Source: Pseudorhodoferax sp. Leaf265 (GTDB taxonomy: Bacteria > Pseudomonadota > Gammaproteobacteria > Burkholderiales > Burkholderiaceae_C). Taken from it: 64,000 nucleotides of DNA. The stretch is from positions 62,789-126,788 of the forward strand of contig NZ_LMMT01000040.1 in NCBI RefSeq assembly GCF_001422365.1, given 5' to 3'. Position numbers and translations under genes: made by a program. This document shows, one piece after another, positions 56,760 to 64,000 of this stretch; the first letter of the stretch is position 1; each line of letters opens with the position of its first letter. The notes beneath the pieces are model-generated. The model worked only from the letters and a program-made list of their open reading frames with translations, was not told the DNA's origin and made no database searches.

Positions 56760-57572
56760 TCAGTCCGCCAGTGCCGCCAGTGCAGGCCCGATGGGCAGTT
56801 CGGCCTTGAGCGCCAGCAGCGCGTCGGCGCGCGTGCGGCCCAGGTTCAGGGCCGCGATGGGCTTGTGCTGCTCGGCCGCGGCCAGCGCGAAGCGGTAACC
56901 CGAATACACCATGAGCGAGGAGCCGACCACCAGCAGCGCGTCGGCACGCTGCAGCGCGGCCATGGCCTGCGCCACGCGCTCGCGCGGCACGGACTCGCCG
57001 AAGAACACCACGTCGGGCTTGAGCATGCCGCCGCAGCGGCTGCAGGGCGGCACCTCGAAGCGCGAGAAATCCGCATGCTCCAGGTCGGCGTCGCCGTCCG
57101 GCGCAGCACCGGCCGACAGGCGCGCGAAGGCCGGGTTGCGCGCCACGAGTTCCTGCTGCAGCAGCGCGCGCGCCGAGCGCGTGCCGCAGGCCAGGCAGAC
57201 CACGGTGTCGATGCGGCCATGCAGGTCGACCACGCGCCGGCTGCCGGCCGCGCCGTGCAGGCCGTCCACGTTCTGCGTGAGCAGCAGCTCCACCCGGCCG
57301 GCGGCCTCCAGCCGGGCCAGCGCCAGGTGCGCCGCCCCGGGCCGTGCATGGGCCATGGTGGCCCAGCCGAGCAGACTGCGTGCCCAGTAGCGCTGGCGCG
57401 TGGCCTCGTCGCCCGTGAAGGCCTGGTAGGTCACGGGCTGCGGCCGCTTCCAGTCGCCGTTGGCATCGCGGTAGTCGGGAATGCCGGACTCGGTGCTGAC
57501 GCCTGCGCCCGTCAGCACCAGCAGGCGCGGATGGCGGGACAGGAAACCGGCCAATGCTGCCTGGGCGTCCAT
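56760..57572 (-). CDS. Sir2-family NAD-dependent protein deacylase
   Basis: The 270-residue sirtuin has the NAD-binding GAGVSTESGIPDYRDANG, the catalytic TQNVDGLH and HGRID, and a zinc finger CLAC...CSRC. The Tyr/Arg pair of class III desuccinylases is not obvious, so it is best called a deacetylase. The ATG at 57572 leaves 1 bp after the sbcB stop; an ATG at 57605 inside sbcB would add 11 residues. Confidence 0.93.
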   Translation of the reverse strand: MDAQAALAGFLSRHPRLLVLTGAGVSTESGIPDYRDANGDWKRPQPVTYQAFTGDEATRQRYWARSLLGWATMAHARPGAAHLALARLEAAGRVELLLTQNVDGLHGAAGSRRVVDLHGRIDTVVCLACGTRSARALLQQELVARNPAFARLSAGAAPDGDADLEHADFSRFEVPPCSRCGGMLKPDVVFFGESVPRERVAQAMAALQRADALLVVGSSLMVYSGYRFALAAAEQHKPIAALNLGRTRADALLALKAELPIGPALAALAD

Positions 57573-57573
57573 T

Positions 57574-59025
57574 TCAGGCGAGGTCTGCGGTGATGTCCTC
57601 GACATAGGCGTGCAAGGCTTCGAGGATCTCCACGCCGCGTGCGTCGGCGGCCTGGCCGTGGCGGTCGAGCTCTTCGAGCAACTGGTCCACGTTGCGGGCC
57701 CCGCCCTCGCCTTCGATCAGGCGCGCCACGCGGTGCTGCAGCCAGCGCTCCTGCTCCTCCTCGGACAGCGTGTCCGGGAAGTTGCGCGCGCGGTAGCGGA
57801 AGAAGATTTCCTCGAGCCGCGCATCGTCGAAGCCGGTGCGGGCCGTGGCCAGTTGCTGCGGCGACTGCTGGCGCAGCTGGTTCAGCCTGCGCCGGTCGGC
57901 CGGACCGATGAAGCCGCCGTACAGGTCTTCGTCCACGTCGGGCGTGGCCTGGGGTTCGCGGCGCAGCAGGCCGTCCCACAGGGCCGACAGGTCGGGCAGC
58001 GCCGCGGCATGCGCGGCGTTCTGCAGTTGGGCGGGCAGGTCCAGACCCCAGCGCGCGGCCATCGCGGGAGCCAGCGTCTTGAGGCTGCCCACCACCATGG
58101 GCGACTTGTTGAGGTGCACGCTCTTGAGCGGCAGCCGCGTGATGCCGGGCGGCAGCTCTGCGGTGCGCGTGTACAGGCGCAGCCGCGCGTCCTCCACCGT
58201 CAGGCCGTCGAGCTGGCGCGGGTCGTGCGCGAGGTCCCATGCCAGCAGCTCGTTCTTGTTGGTGGGGTGCATGGCCAGCGGCCACATCAGCGCCAGGCAG
58301 CCGCGCTCGGTGCCGAACATGCCCGACACATGCAGGAAGGGCTTGGCCGTCTGCGGCGTGGTTGGCAGGCCCAGCTCGCTGGCCACGCGGTCCTTCTTGT
58401 GCAGGGCCAATGCGAAATCGAACAGCTTGGGCTGGGCCTTGCGGATCAAGCGCGCCAGCGCGATGGTGGCGCGCACGTCGGACAGCGCATCGTGCGCCGA
58501 TGCATGCGCCAGACCGTTCGCCGCACTCAGGTGCTCGAGCTTGAAGCTGGGGCCGCCGCCCTCCTCGGCAGAGCGTTGCGGCCATTGGATGCCGTCCGGC
58601 CGCAGCGCGTGCGTGAGCCGCACCACATCGAGCAGATCCCAGCGGCCACAGCCGTTCTGCCATTCGCGCGCATACGGATCGATCAGGTTGCGCCAGAACA
58701 GGAAGCGCGTGACCTCGTCGTCGAAACGGATGGTGTTGTAGCCCACGCCGATGGTGCCGGGCTGGCTGAAGGCCGCCTCGATCCGCGCGGCAAACTCGGC
58801 CTCGGGCACACCGCGCTCCAGGCACAGCTGCGGCGTGATGCCGGTGATCAGGCAGGAGCCCGGGTCGGGCAGGTAGTCCGGTGCAGGCTGGCAGTACAGC
58901 ATGAGGGGCTCGCCGATCTCGTTGAGCTCGGCATCCGTGCGGATCGCGGCGAACTGCGATGGGCGGTCGCGCCGCGGCACCACGCCGAAGGTCTCGTAGT
59001 CGTGCCACAAAAACGTATGGCTCAT
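57574..59025 (-). CDS. sbcB: Exodeoxyribonuclease I
   Basis: The 483-residue DEDD-family 3'-5' single-strand exonuclease starts [20 protein letters not shown] with the first acidic pair. [20 protein letters not shown] and the SH3-like and C-terminal domains follow ([12 protein letters not shown]). It takes part in recombination and mismatch repair. It overlaps rnhA by 4 nt upstream (ATGA). Confidence 0.95.
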   Translation of the reverse strand: MSHTFLWHDYETFGVVPRRDRPSQFAAIRTDAELNEIGEPLMLYCQPAPDYLPDPGSCLITGITPQLCLERGVPEAEFAARIEAAFSQPGTIGVGYNTIRFDDEVTRFLFWRNLIDPYAREWQNGCGRWDLLDVVRLTHALRPDGIQWPQRSAEEGGGPSFKLEHLSAANGLAHASAHDALSDVRATIALARLIRKAQPKLFDFALALHKKDRVASELGLPTTPQTAKPFLHVSGMFGTERGCLALMWPLAMHPTNKNELLAWDLAHDPRQLDGLTVEDARLRLYTRTAELPPGITRLPLKSVHLNKSPMVVGSLKTLAPAMAARWGLDLPAQLQNAAHAAALPDLSALWDGLLRREPQATPDVDEDLYGGFIGPADRRRLNQLRQQSPQQLATARTGFDDARLEEIFFRYRARNFPDTLSEEEQERWLQHRVARLIEGEGGARNVDQLLEELDRHGQAADARGVEILEALHAYVEDITADLA

Positions 59026-59471
59026 ATGCGTCCCAATGCCTTGTCCACGCCCTTGTTGGCCAGCGCGTCGGCGCGCTCGTTGCCGGGATTGCCGGCATGG
59101 CCGCGCACCCAGCGCCAGTCGATCTTGTGGCCGCCGTTCGTCACCAGCGCATCCAGCTTCTGCCACAGCTCCACATTCTTGACGGGCTGCTTGGTCGAGG
59201 TGATCCAACCGCGCGCCTTCCAGCCGCGCATCCATTCGGTGATGCCCTTGCGCACGTACTCGCTGTCCAGGTACAGCGTGACCTCGCAGGGCTTCTTCAA
59301 GGCCGCCAGCGCCTCGATGACGGCGGTCATCTCCATGCGGTTGTTGGTGGTGGCCAGTTCGCCCCCGAACAACTCCTTTTCGAGCGTGCCCGACTTCAGC
59401 ACCACTCCCCAGCCGCCCGGGCCGGGGTTGCCCTTGCAGGCGCCATCGGTGTAGATCTCGACGTGGTTCAA
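59022..59471 (-). CDS. rnhA: Ribonuclease HI
   Basis: RnhA removes RNA from RNA:DNA hybrids. The 149-residue protein has catalytic residues in [43 protein letters not shown] and [12 protein letters not shown]. The start is TTG 59471 with AAGGA five bases before, since no ATG precedes the first strand. It overlaps the methyltransferase stop by 4 nt (TTGA). Confidence 0.95.
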   Translation of the reverse strand: MNHVEIYTDGACKGNPGPGGWGVVLKSGTLEKELFGGELATTNNRMEMTAVIEALAALKKPCEVTLYLDSEYVRKGITEWMRGWKARGWITSTKQPVKNVELWQKLDALVTNGGHKIDWRWVRGHAGNPGNERADALANKGVDKALGRI

Positions 59472-60298
59472 CGCAATCCTTTTTCTCTCTGGGAAACGGA
59501 AGGTGCCGGCGCAGCGTGCGCCGGCTCGTGGACGGGGCGCCGCGGGCGCCGGTTGGCCAGCGGCACGGGCGCTGTGTTGAGCTTGCGCGCGCCCTTCCAG
59601 TTGGCCTCGAGCAGGCGCATGCCGCGCACCCGCTTGACGGCCGTGACGAAGTAGACCGCGCCCAGGATGGGCCAGCAGCGCGCGCCCAGCGCCTCCATCC
59701 AGCCGAAGCGGCCCAGCGTGGCTTCGCTGTTCACGGCCGGCCGGTAGCAGCCGAAGCTGCTGGATTCGACCTCGAAGGACAGCAGCCGCAGCCAGTCGCG
59801 CAGGCGCAGGTAGCCGATGAAGTCGCCATCGGCCGGCAGGTACAGCTGGCCCAGGCCCAGCTTGCGGACCAGCCGCGCGCGGCGCTGGCGCAGGCCCCAC
59901 AGGCTGGCGCTGTTGAAGCCACAGATCACGGCCTGGCCCTCGGGCACGAGCACGCGCTCGACCTCGCGCAGCGTGGCGTGCGGGTCGGGGCTCAGTTCCA
60001 GCGCATGCGGCAGCAGCACCAGGTCCAGGCTGTTGGATTCGAACGGCAGGGCCGAGAAATCGCAGGCCAGTGCGGCGCGGCCCGGCGCGCCCGGCACCGG
60101 TGGCTCGGCCGCAGCCAGCCAGCGGTGCTGGATGCGACAGGCACGCAGGCCATCCAGTTCGGCCGCGCCCAATTGCAACGCGTGGTAACCGAAGACATCG
60201 GCCACCGCCCGATCGAACGCGGCCTGCTCCCAGGCCAGCAGGTAGCGGCCGGGCGGGGTCTGGAACCAATCGTGCAAACCTATAATTTGACCGCTCAT
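59468..60298 (-). CDS. Class I SAM-dependent methyltransferase, often next to rnhA and gloB
   Basis: This 276-residue protein starts [20 protein letters not shown], the typical opening of this Burkholderiales family. It has a methyltransferase-11-like core ([39 protein letters not shown]). The glycine-rich SAM loop is weak, so activity is not assured. The C-terminal ~30 residues are basic and proline-rich. Its ATG overlaps the gloB start in a shared CATG. The substrate is unknown. Confidence 0.85.
   Translation of the reverse strand: MSGQIIGLHDWFQTPPGRYLLAWEQAAFDRAVADVFGYHALQLGAAELDGLRACRIQHRWLAAAEPPVPGAPGRAALACDFSALPFESNSLDLVLLPHALELSPDPHATLREVERVLVPEGQAVICGFNSASLWGLRQRRARLVRKLGLGQLYLPADGDFIGYLRLRDWLRLLSFEVESSSFGCYRPAVNSEATLGRFGWMEALGARCWPILGAVYFVTAVKRVRGMRLLEANWKGARKLNTAPVPLANRRPRRPVHEPAHAAPAPSVSQREKGLR
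60281..60286 (+). promoter_or_regulatory. Perfect -10 hexamer before gloB
   Basis: TATAAT lies 10 bases before the gloB ATG at 60297, so a transcript from it would have only a few leader bases. No matching TTGACA-like -35 box is seen 16-18 bp upstream (TCTGGA is the closest). It lies inside the methyltransferase coding region. Confidence 0.4.
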
Positions 60299-61088
60299 GG
60301 AACTCATTGCGCTGCCCGCCTTCGCCGACAACTACGTGTGGATGCTGCACGACGGAGAGGCGGCGCTGGTGGTCGATCCGGGCGACGCAGCTCCGGTCTT
60401 CGAGGCCCTGCAGCGCCACGGTTTGCAACTGCGCTCGATTCTAGTCACGCACCACCATGCCGATCATGTCGGCGGCGTGGCTGCGCTGCGCGAGGCCACC
60501 GGCGCGCGGGTTTTCGGTCCGTCGCGCGAGCGCATCCCCGAACCGCTCACGCGCATGGCCGGCGGCGACCGCCTGCCGGTGGATGCGAGCACGCTGGGCC
60601 TGGCCTTCGAGGTCATCGACGTACCGGGCCACACGGCCGGCCACATCGCCTACTGGTGCCCGGCCATCGACGACGCCGATGGCAGCCCCGTGCTGTTTTG
60701 CGGCGATACGCTGTTCTCGGGCGGCTGCGGCCGCCTGTTCGAAGGCACGCCCGCGCAGATGCTCGATTCGCTCGACCGGCTGGCCGCCCTGCCCGGCAAC
60801 ACGCGCGTGTGCTGCGCCCACGAGTACACGCTGTCCAACCTCAAATTCGCGCGCGCCGTGGAACCTGGCAGCGCCGATCTGCTCCACTACAGCGCGCAGT
60901 GCGAACAACAACGCGCGCTGAACCAGCCGACGCTGCCTTCGCGCATCGCGCTGGAGCGGCGCATCAATCCCTTCCTGCGCGTACGCGAACCCCTGGTGGC
61001 CCAAGCCGCCCGCGGCTTCGACGCCGGTGTGCAGGATGCCGTCGGCGTGCTGGCCGCGCTGCGGCAGTGGAAAAACGAATTCAAATGA
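60297..61088 (+). CDS. gloB: Hydroxyacylglutathione hydrolase (glyoxalase II)
   Basis: GloB hydrolyses S-lactoylglutathione in methylglyoxal detoxification. The 263-residue metallo-beta-lactamase-fold enzyme starts [20 protein letters not shown]. It has the metal motif [11 protein letters not shown] near residue 52, then [33 protein letters not shown] and [13 protein letters not shown]. It is co-transcribed with mltD through a 4-nt overlap. Confidence 0.97.
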   Translation: MELIALPAFADNYVWMLHDGEAALVVDPGDAAPVFEALQRHGLQLRSILVTHHHADHVGGVAALREATGARVFGPSRERIPEPLTRMAGGDRLPVDASTLGLAFEVIDVPGHTAGHIAYWCPAIDDADGSPVLFCGDTLFSGGCGRLFEGTPAQMLDSLDRLAALPGNTRVCCAHEYTLSNLKFARAVEPGSADLLHYSAQCEQQRALNQPTLPSRIALERRINPFLRVREPLVAQAARGFDAGVQDAVGVLAALRQWKNEFK

Positions 61089-62617
61089 ATGTTCTGATGA
61101 AGTATCTCGGCGTGGCGGTCCTGCTCTGGCTGACCGGCTGCGCCAGCATCGACAAGCCCAACTCCCCGATCTCCGCCAATGCGCCGCAGCCCCCCGCCAC
61201 CGTGCAGGTGGACGGCACCGCCATTGCCGCGGGCCGCGGCCAGGCCATCATCCCCACGGGCCCGCTGAGCCCGATCGCTGCCTCCGAGCTGCGCTCGGGC
61301 CCCGTCACGCTGCAGCTGCCGCCGGCCGACCTGTGGGAGCGCATCCGCCGCGGCTTCGCCATGCCTGACCTGGACAGCGATCTCGTGCGCGACCGCGAGC
61401 AGTGGTACGCCACGCGGCCGGACTACATGCAGCGCATGACCGAGCGCTCCTCGAAGTACCTGTTCCACGTCGTCGAGGAACTCGAGGTGCGCGGCATGCC
61501 GACGGAGCTGGCGCTCCTGCCCTACATCGAGAGCGCCTTCAATCCGCAGGCCGTGTCGGTGGCCAAGGCCGCCGGCATGTGGCAGTTCATGCCGGCGACG
61601 GGTACCTACTTCGAGCTCAAGCAGAACATCTTCCGCGACGACCGGCGCGACGTGCTGGCCTCCACGCGCGCGGCGCTGGACTACCTGCAAAAGCTCTACG
61701 GCATGTTCGGCGACTGGCACCTGGCCCTGGCCGCCTACAACTGGGGCGAAGGCAGCGTGAGCCGCGCGATCCAGCGCAACCAGCGGGCCGGGCTGCCGAC
61801 GGGCTACCTGGACCTGTCCATGCCCAACGAAACGCGCTATTACGTGCCCAAGCTGCAGGCGGTCAAGAACATCGTGGCCCGGCCCGAGCGCTTCAGCACC
61901 GAGCTGCCGCTGATCGAGAACCACCCCTACTTCCAGATGGTGGACCTCGCGCACGACATCGACGTGGCACTGGCCGCGCAACTGGCCGACGTCTCGCCCG
62001 AGGACTTCCGCGCGCTGAATCCGGCCATGAACAAGCAGGTGATCCTGGCCGCCGCCACGCCGCAGATCCTGCTGCCCTGGGACAACGCGCTGGTCTTCAA
62101 GCGCAACCTGGACGCGCGCGGCAAGGGCCAGCACGCCAGTTGGGGCGCCTGGGCCGTGCCCAGCACCATGACCGTGGCCGCCGCCGCCGACCGCGTGGGC
62201 ATGAGCGAGGCCGACCTGCGCAGCGTCAACAACATCCCGCCGCGCATGCTGATCAAGGCCGGTTCGGTGCTGGTGGTGCCGCGCTCGGGCAAGATGGGCG
62301 ACGTGGCCAGCCACCTGGCCGACAACGCATCGCTGCAGCTGGCGCCCGAGATCGTGACGCGCAGGACCGTGGTCAAGGCCGCGCGCAAGGACACCGTCGC
62401 CAGCCTGGCACGGCGCTACCGCGTCACGACGGCACAGGTCGCCGAATGGAATGACCTCTCGGTGTCGGCCGCGCTGCGCGCCGGCCAGGCCGTCACGCTG
62501 TTCCTGCCGGCCCGCGCCACGGTGGCGCGCAAGTCCGTTGCGGCCAAGAGGCCCGCCACGCGGCAGGTCGCGCCGTCGGCCAGGCAGCCGGTCGCCAAGA
62601 AGCGCGCCGCCCGCTGA
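61085..62617 (+). CDS. mltD: Membrane-bound lytic murein transglycosylase D
   Basis: MltD cleaves peptidoglycan glycan strands, forming 1,6-anhydro ends. The 510-residue lipoprotein has a lipobox (LLWLTGCAS). The lysozyme-like SLT domain has the catalytic Glu149 (LPYIESAFNPQ), AAGMWQFMPATGTYF and AAYNWGEGSV. Two LysM-like repeats follow (about 340-395 and 425-480), and the end is a Lys/Ala-rich tail. The start overlaps the gloB stop by 4 nt, the conserved gloB-mltD pair. Confidence 0.96.
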   Translation: MNVLMKYLGVAVLLWLTGCASIDKPNSPISANAPQPPATVQVDGTAIAAGRGQAIIPTGPLSPIAASELRSGPVTLQLPPADLWERIRRGFAMPDLDSDLVRDREQWYATRPDYMQRMTERSSKYLFHVVEELEVRGMPTELALLPYIESAFNPQAVSVAKAAGMWQFMPATGTYFELKQNIFRDDRRDVLASTRAALDYLQKLYGMFGDWHLALAAYNWGEGSVSRAIQRNQRAGLPTGYLDLSMPNETRYYVPKLQAVKNIVARPERFSTELPLIENHPYFQMVDLAHDIDVALAAQLADVSPEDFRALNPAMNKQVILAAATPQILLPWDNALVFKRNLDARGKGQHASWGAWAVPSTMTVAAAADRVGMSEADLRSVNNIPPRMLIKAGSVLVVPRSGKMGDVASHLADNASLQLAPEIVTRRTVVKAARKDTVASLARRYRVTTAQVAEWNDLSVSAALRAGQAVTLFLPARATVARKSVAAKRPATRQVAPSARQPVAKKRAAR

Positions 62618-64000
62618 TCAGGCGGTTTCCTCGGCCAGCTCCAGGCGCGCAGCACGCCGCAGCGATACCGCGTCGACCTCGGCCAGCGACTGCTCGCCGC
62701 GTACCAGCCGGAACAGCCGCATCGAGTCGCTGACGCCCTTGGCCCGGCCCTGCAGCGACTGCGCCGCCGCCGCCAGCTGCTCGACCAGCGCTGCGTTCTG
62801 CTGGGTGATGCCATCGATCTGGTTCACGCCCTCGTTGATCTGCGCAATGCCCTGCTGCTGCTCGCGCGCGGCGGTGCTGATCTCGTCCAGAGTGGTGCGC
62901 ACCTTGGCCACCGAAGACAGCGCCTGCTGCATGCGCTCACGCGCTTCGGCCGTGCGGCTTGCGCCCTGCTCCACACGCGTGGCCGATTCGACGATGAGCT
63001 CGCGGATCTCGCGTGCCGCGTCCGAACTGCGCTGCGCGAGCGCACGCACCTCGGAGGCGACGACGGCAAAGCCGCGGCCGCTCTCGCCTGCACGCGCCGC
63101 CTCCACCGCGGCGTTCAGCGCCAGGATGTTGGTCTGGAAGGCGACGCCCTCGATGAGTTGCACGATCTCGCCGATCTGCTTGGACGACTGGGTGATGCGC
63201 TCCATGGTCTCGGCAGCGGCCAGCACCGCGGCGTTGCTGCGCTCGGTCACCTCGGCGGTGGCATGGGCGAGTTCGGCACCGCGCGTGGCCGATGTCGCGC
63301 TCTGCTGCACCGTGCCGTTGATCTCATCCATCGATGCGGCCGTCTGCTGCAGGCTGCTGGCCTGCGATTCGGTGCGGGCCGAGAGGTCGTGGTTGCCGGC
63401 GGCGATCTCGCCCACCGCGTCGCCGAGCTGGCTCACCTCCGAGCGCACATCGGAGACCACCGTGCGCAGGTTGACCGACATCTGCATCAGCGCACGCTGC
63501 AGCCGCCCCACCGCGCCCGTGGCATCGGTGGATACGCGGTGCGACAGGTCGCCCGAGGCCAGCCGGTTGGCGTCCACCACCAGTCCCTTGAGCGGGGCCA
63601 GCATCAACTGGCGCACGCCCCACACCGCTGCGGTGGTGGTCACGGCCGCCACCGCGAGCACCGCAGCGTCCGGCAGCCCGGCCCAGCTGGCCAGCACGAT
63701 GGCGGCCGAAGCCGTCAGCTGCAGCGCCAGCAGCTTGCCATTGGCCTGCGGCGTGAGGCCCTGGACCAACCGGCCCCAGCTGTCGCGGCGCCGCAGTTCA
63801 CCGCGCTGCAACACATGGCGCAGGCTGCCGCTGGCGGCTTCCTCGCGCATGCTGGCGTACAGGCGCTCGGCCACCTGCACGGCGTCGCGCTCGGCGTGGG
63901 TGCGCACCGACAGGAAGCCGGTGATGCGCTCGCCGTCCATCATCGGCGTGGCATTGGCCCGCACCCAGTAGTGGTCGCCGTTCTTGCGCCGGTTCTTGAC
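62618..64000 (-). CDS. PAS-linked methyl-accepting chemotaxis protein (Aer-like), cut by the window edge
   Basis: The reading frame continues beyond base 64000, so the N-terminus is missing. The first visible residues ([19 protein letters not shown]) are the end of a PAS domain like that of Aer. Two membrane helices (about 63640-63740) and a HAMP domain follow, then the signalling domain with [20 protein letters not shown] and [15 protein letters not shown]. It probably senses redox state or energy from the cytoplasm. It converges with mltD with no spacer: the two stop codons abut. Confidence 0.93.
   Translation of the reverse strand, partial: VKNRRKNGDHYWVRANATPMMDGERITGFLSVRTHAERDAVQVAERLYASMREEAASGSLRHVLQRGELRRRDSWGRLVQGLTPQANGKLLALQLTASAAIVLASWAGLPDAAVLAVAAVTTTAAVWGVRQLMLAPLKGLVVDANRLASGDLSHRVSTDATGAVGRLQRALMQMSVNLRTVVSDVRSEVSQLGDAVGEIAAGNHDLSARTESQASSLQQTAASMDEINGTVQQSATSATRGAELAHATAEVTERSNAAVLAAAETMERITQSSKQIGEIVQLIEGVAFQTNILALNAAVEAARAGESGRGFAVVASEVRALAQRSSDAAREIRELIVESATRVEQGASRTAEARERMQQALSSVAKVRTTLDEISTAAREQQQGIAQINEGVNQIDGITQQNAALVEQLAAAAQSLQGRAKGVSDSMRLFRLVRGEQSLAEVDAVSLRRAARLELAEETA

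Overview
The window is about 70% G+C, densely coded on both strands, and carries no tRNA, rRNA, CRISPR array or intact insertion sequence that I can recognise. Several features point to a betaproteobacterium of the order Burkholderiales, most likely family Comamonadaceae (Variovorax / Acidovorax / Xenophilus type). These are the gene order rng ... maf-rlmH-rsfS-nadD-hemF-purD-yebC, the alanine/lysine-rich tails, the many 4-nt stop/start overlaps, and the aerobic (CobG-type) cobalamin route. The genus is an inference.

Layout. 0-7 kb: two hypothetical genes, a GYF_2-domain miniprotein, a DHA2-type MFS exporter with a divergent LysR regulator, a ClC chloride channel, a stand-alone ClpP-like protein with a complete Ser-His-Asp triad, and a small membrane protein. 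7.1-14.7 kb: a cobalamin riboswitch followed by a hairpin that can pair with the ribosome-binding site, then cobG-cobH-cobI-cobJ-cobL-cobE-cobM-cobF as one overlapping operon; cobK lies on the opposite strand inside it. 14.8-24.6 kb: an accessory stretch of small hypothetical or stress-type genes (DUF421, glycine zipper, polyglutamine miniprotein, DUF3606) around a non-homologous end-joining locus. That locus has Ku on the minus strand and, on the plus strand, a 1134-residue protein in which an exonuclease III domain is fused in frame to a complete LigD (phosphoesterase-ligase-polymerase). This fusion is the strongest candidate for something new.

24.6-31.6 kb: a large membrane PAS-GGDEF-EAL protein (degenerate GGDEF, intact EAL), a chemoreceptor, and ribonuclease G. 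31.6-39.3 kb: a CobC/HisC-like aminotransferase, an SRPBCC protein, and the housekeeping string maf-rlmH-rsfS-nadD-hemF-purD-yebC on the minus strand. 39.3-51.5 kb: a HerA-like ATPase, a YdjM-type membrane protein, an amidase, and then a pyrimidine-salvage/catabolism block: a GTP cyclohydrolase II homologue and a DUF1688 protein (the URC1/URC4 pair of the non-reductive uracil pathway), uracil phosphoribosyltransferase and a LOG-fold lipoprotein. Cytosine deaminase follows after a divergent signalling operon (CheY-like receiver, CheC-type phosphatase, diguanylate cyclase). Cytosine deaminase would supply uracil, Upp would make UMP, and the URC1/URC4 pair would open and dismantle it.

51.6-64 kb: a 1235-residue patatin-like phospholipase with a membrane core, a 111-bp inverted-repeat element, a Nu-class-type glutathione transferase, an RcnB-like periplasmic protein, and a coupled minus-strand string (methyltransferase-rnhA-sbcB-sir2). 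The string diverges from gloB-mltD at a shared CATG. A PAS-linked chemoreceptor is cut by the right edge.
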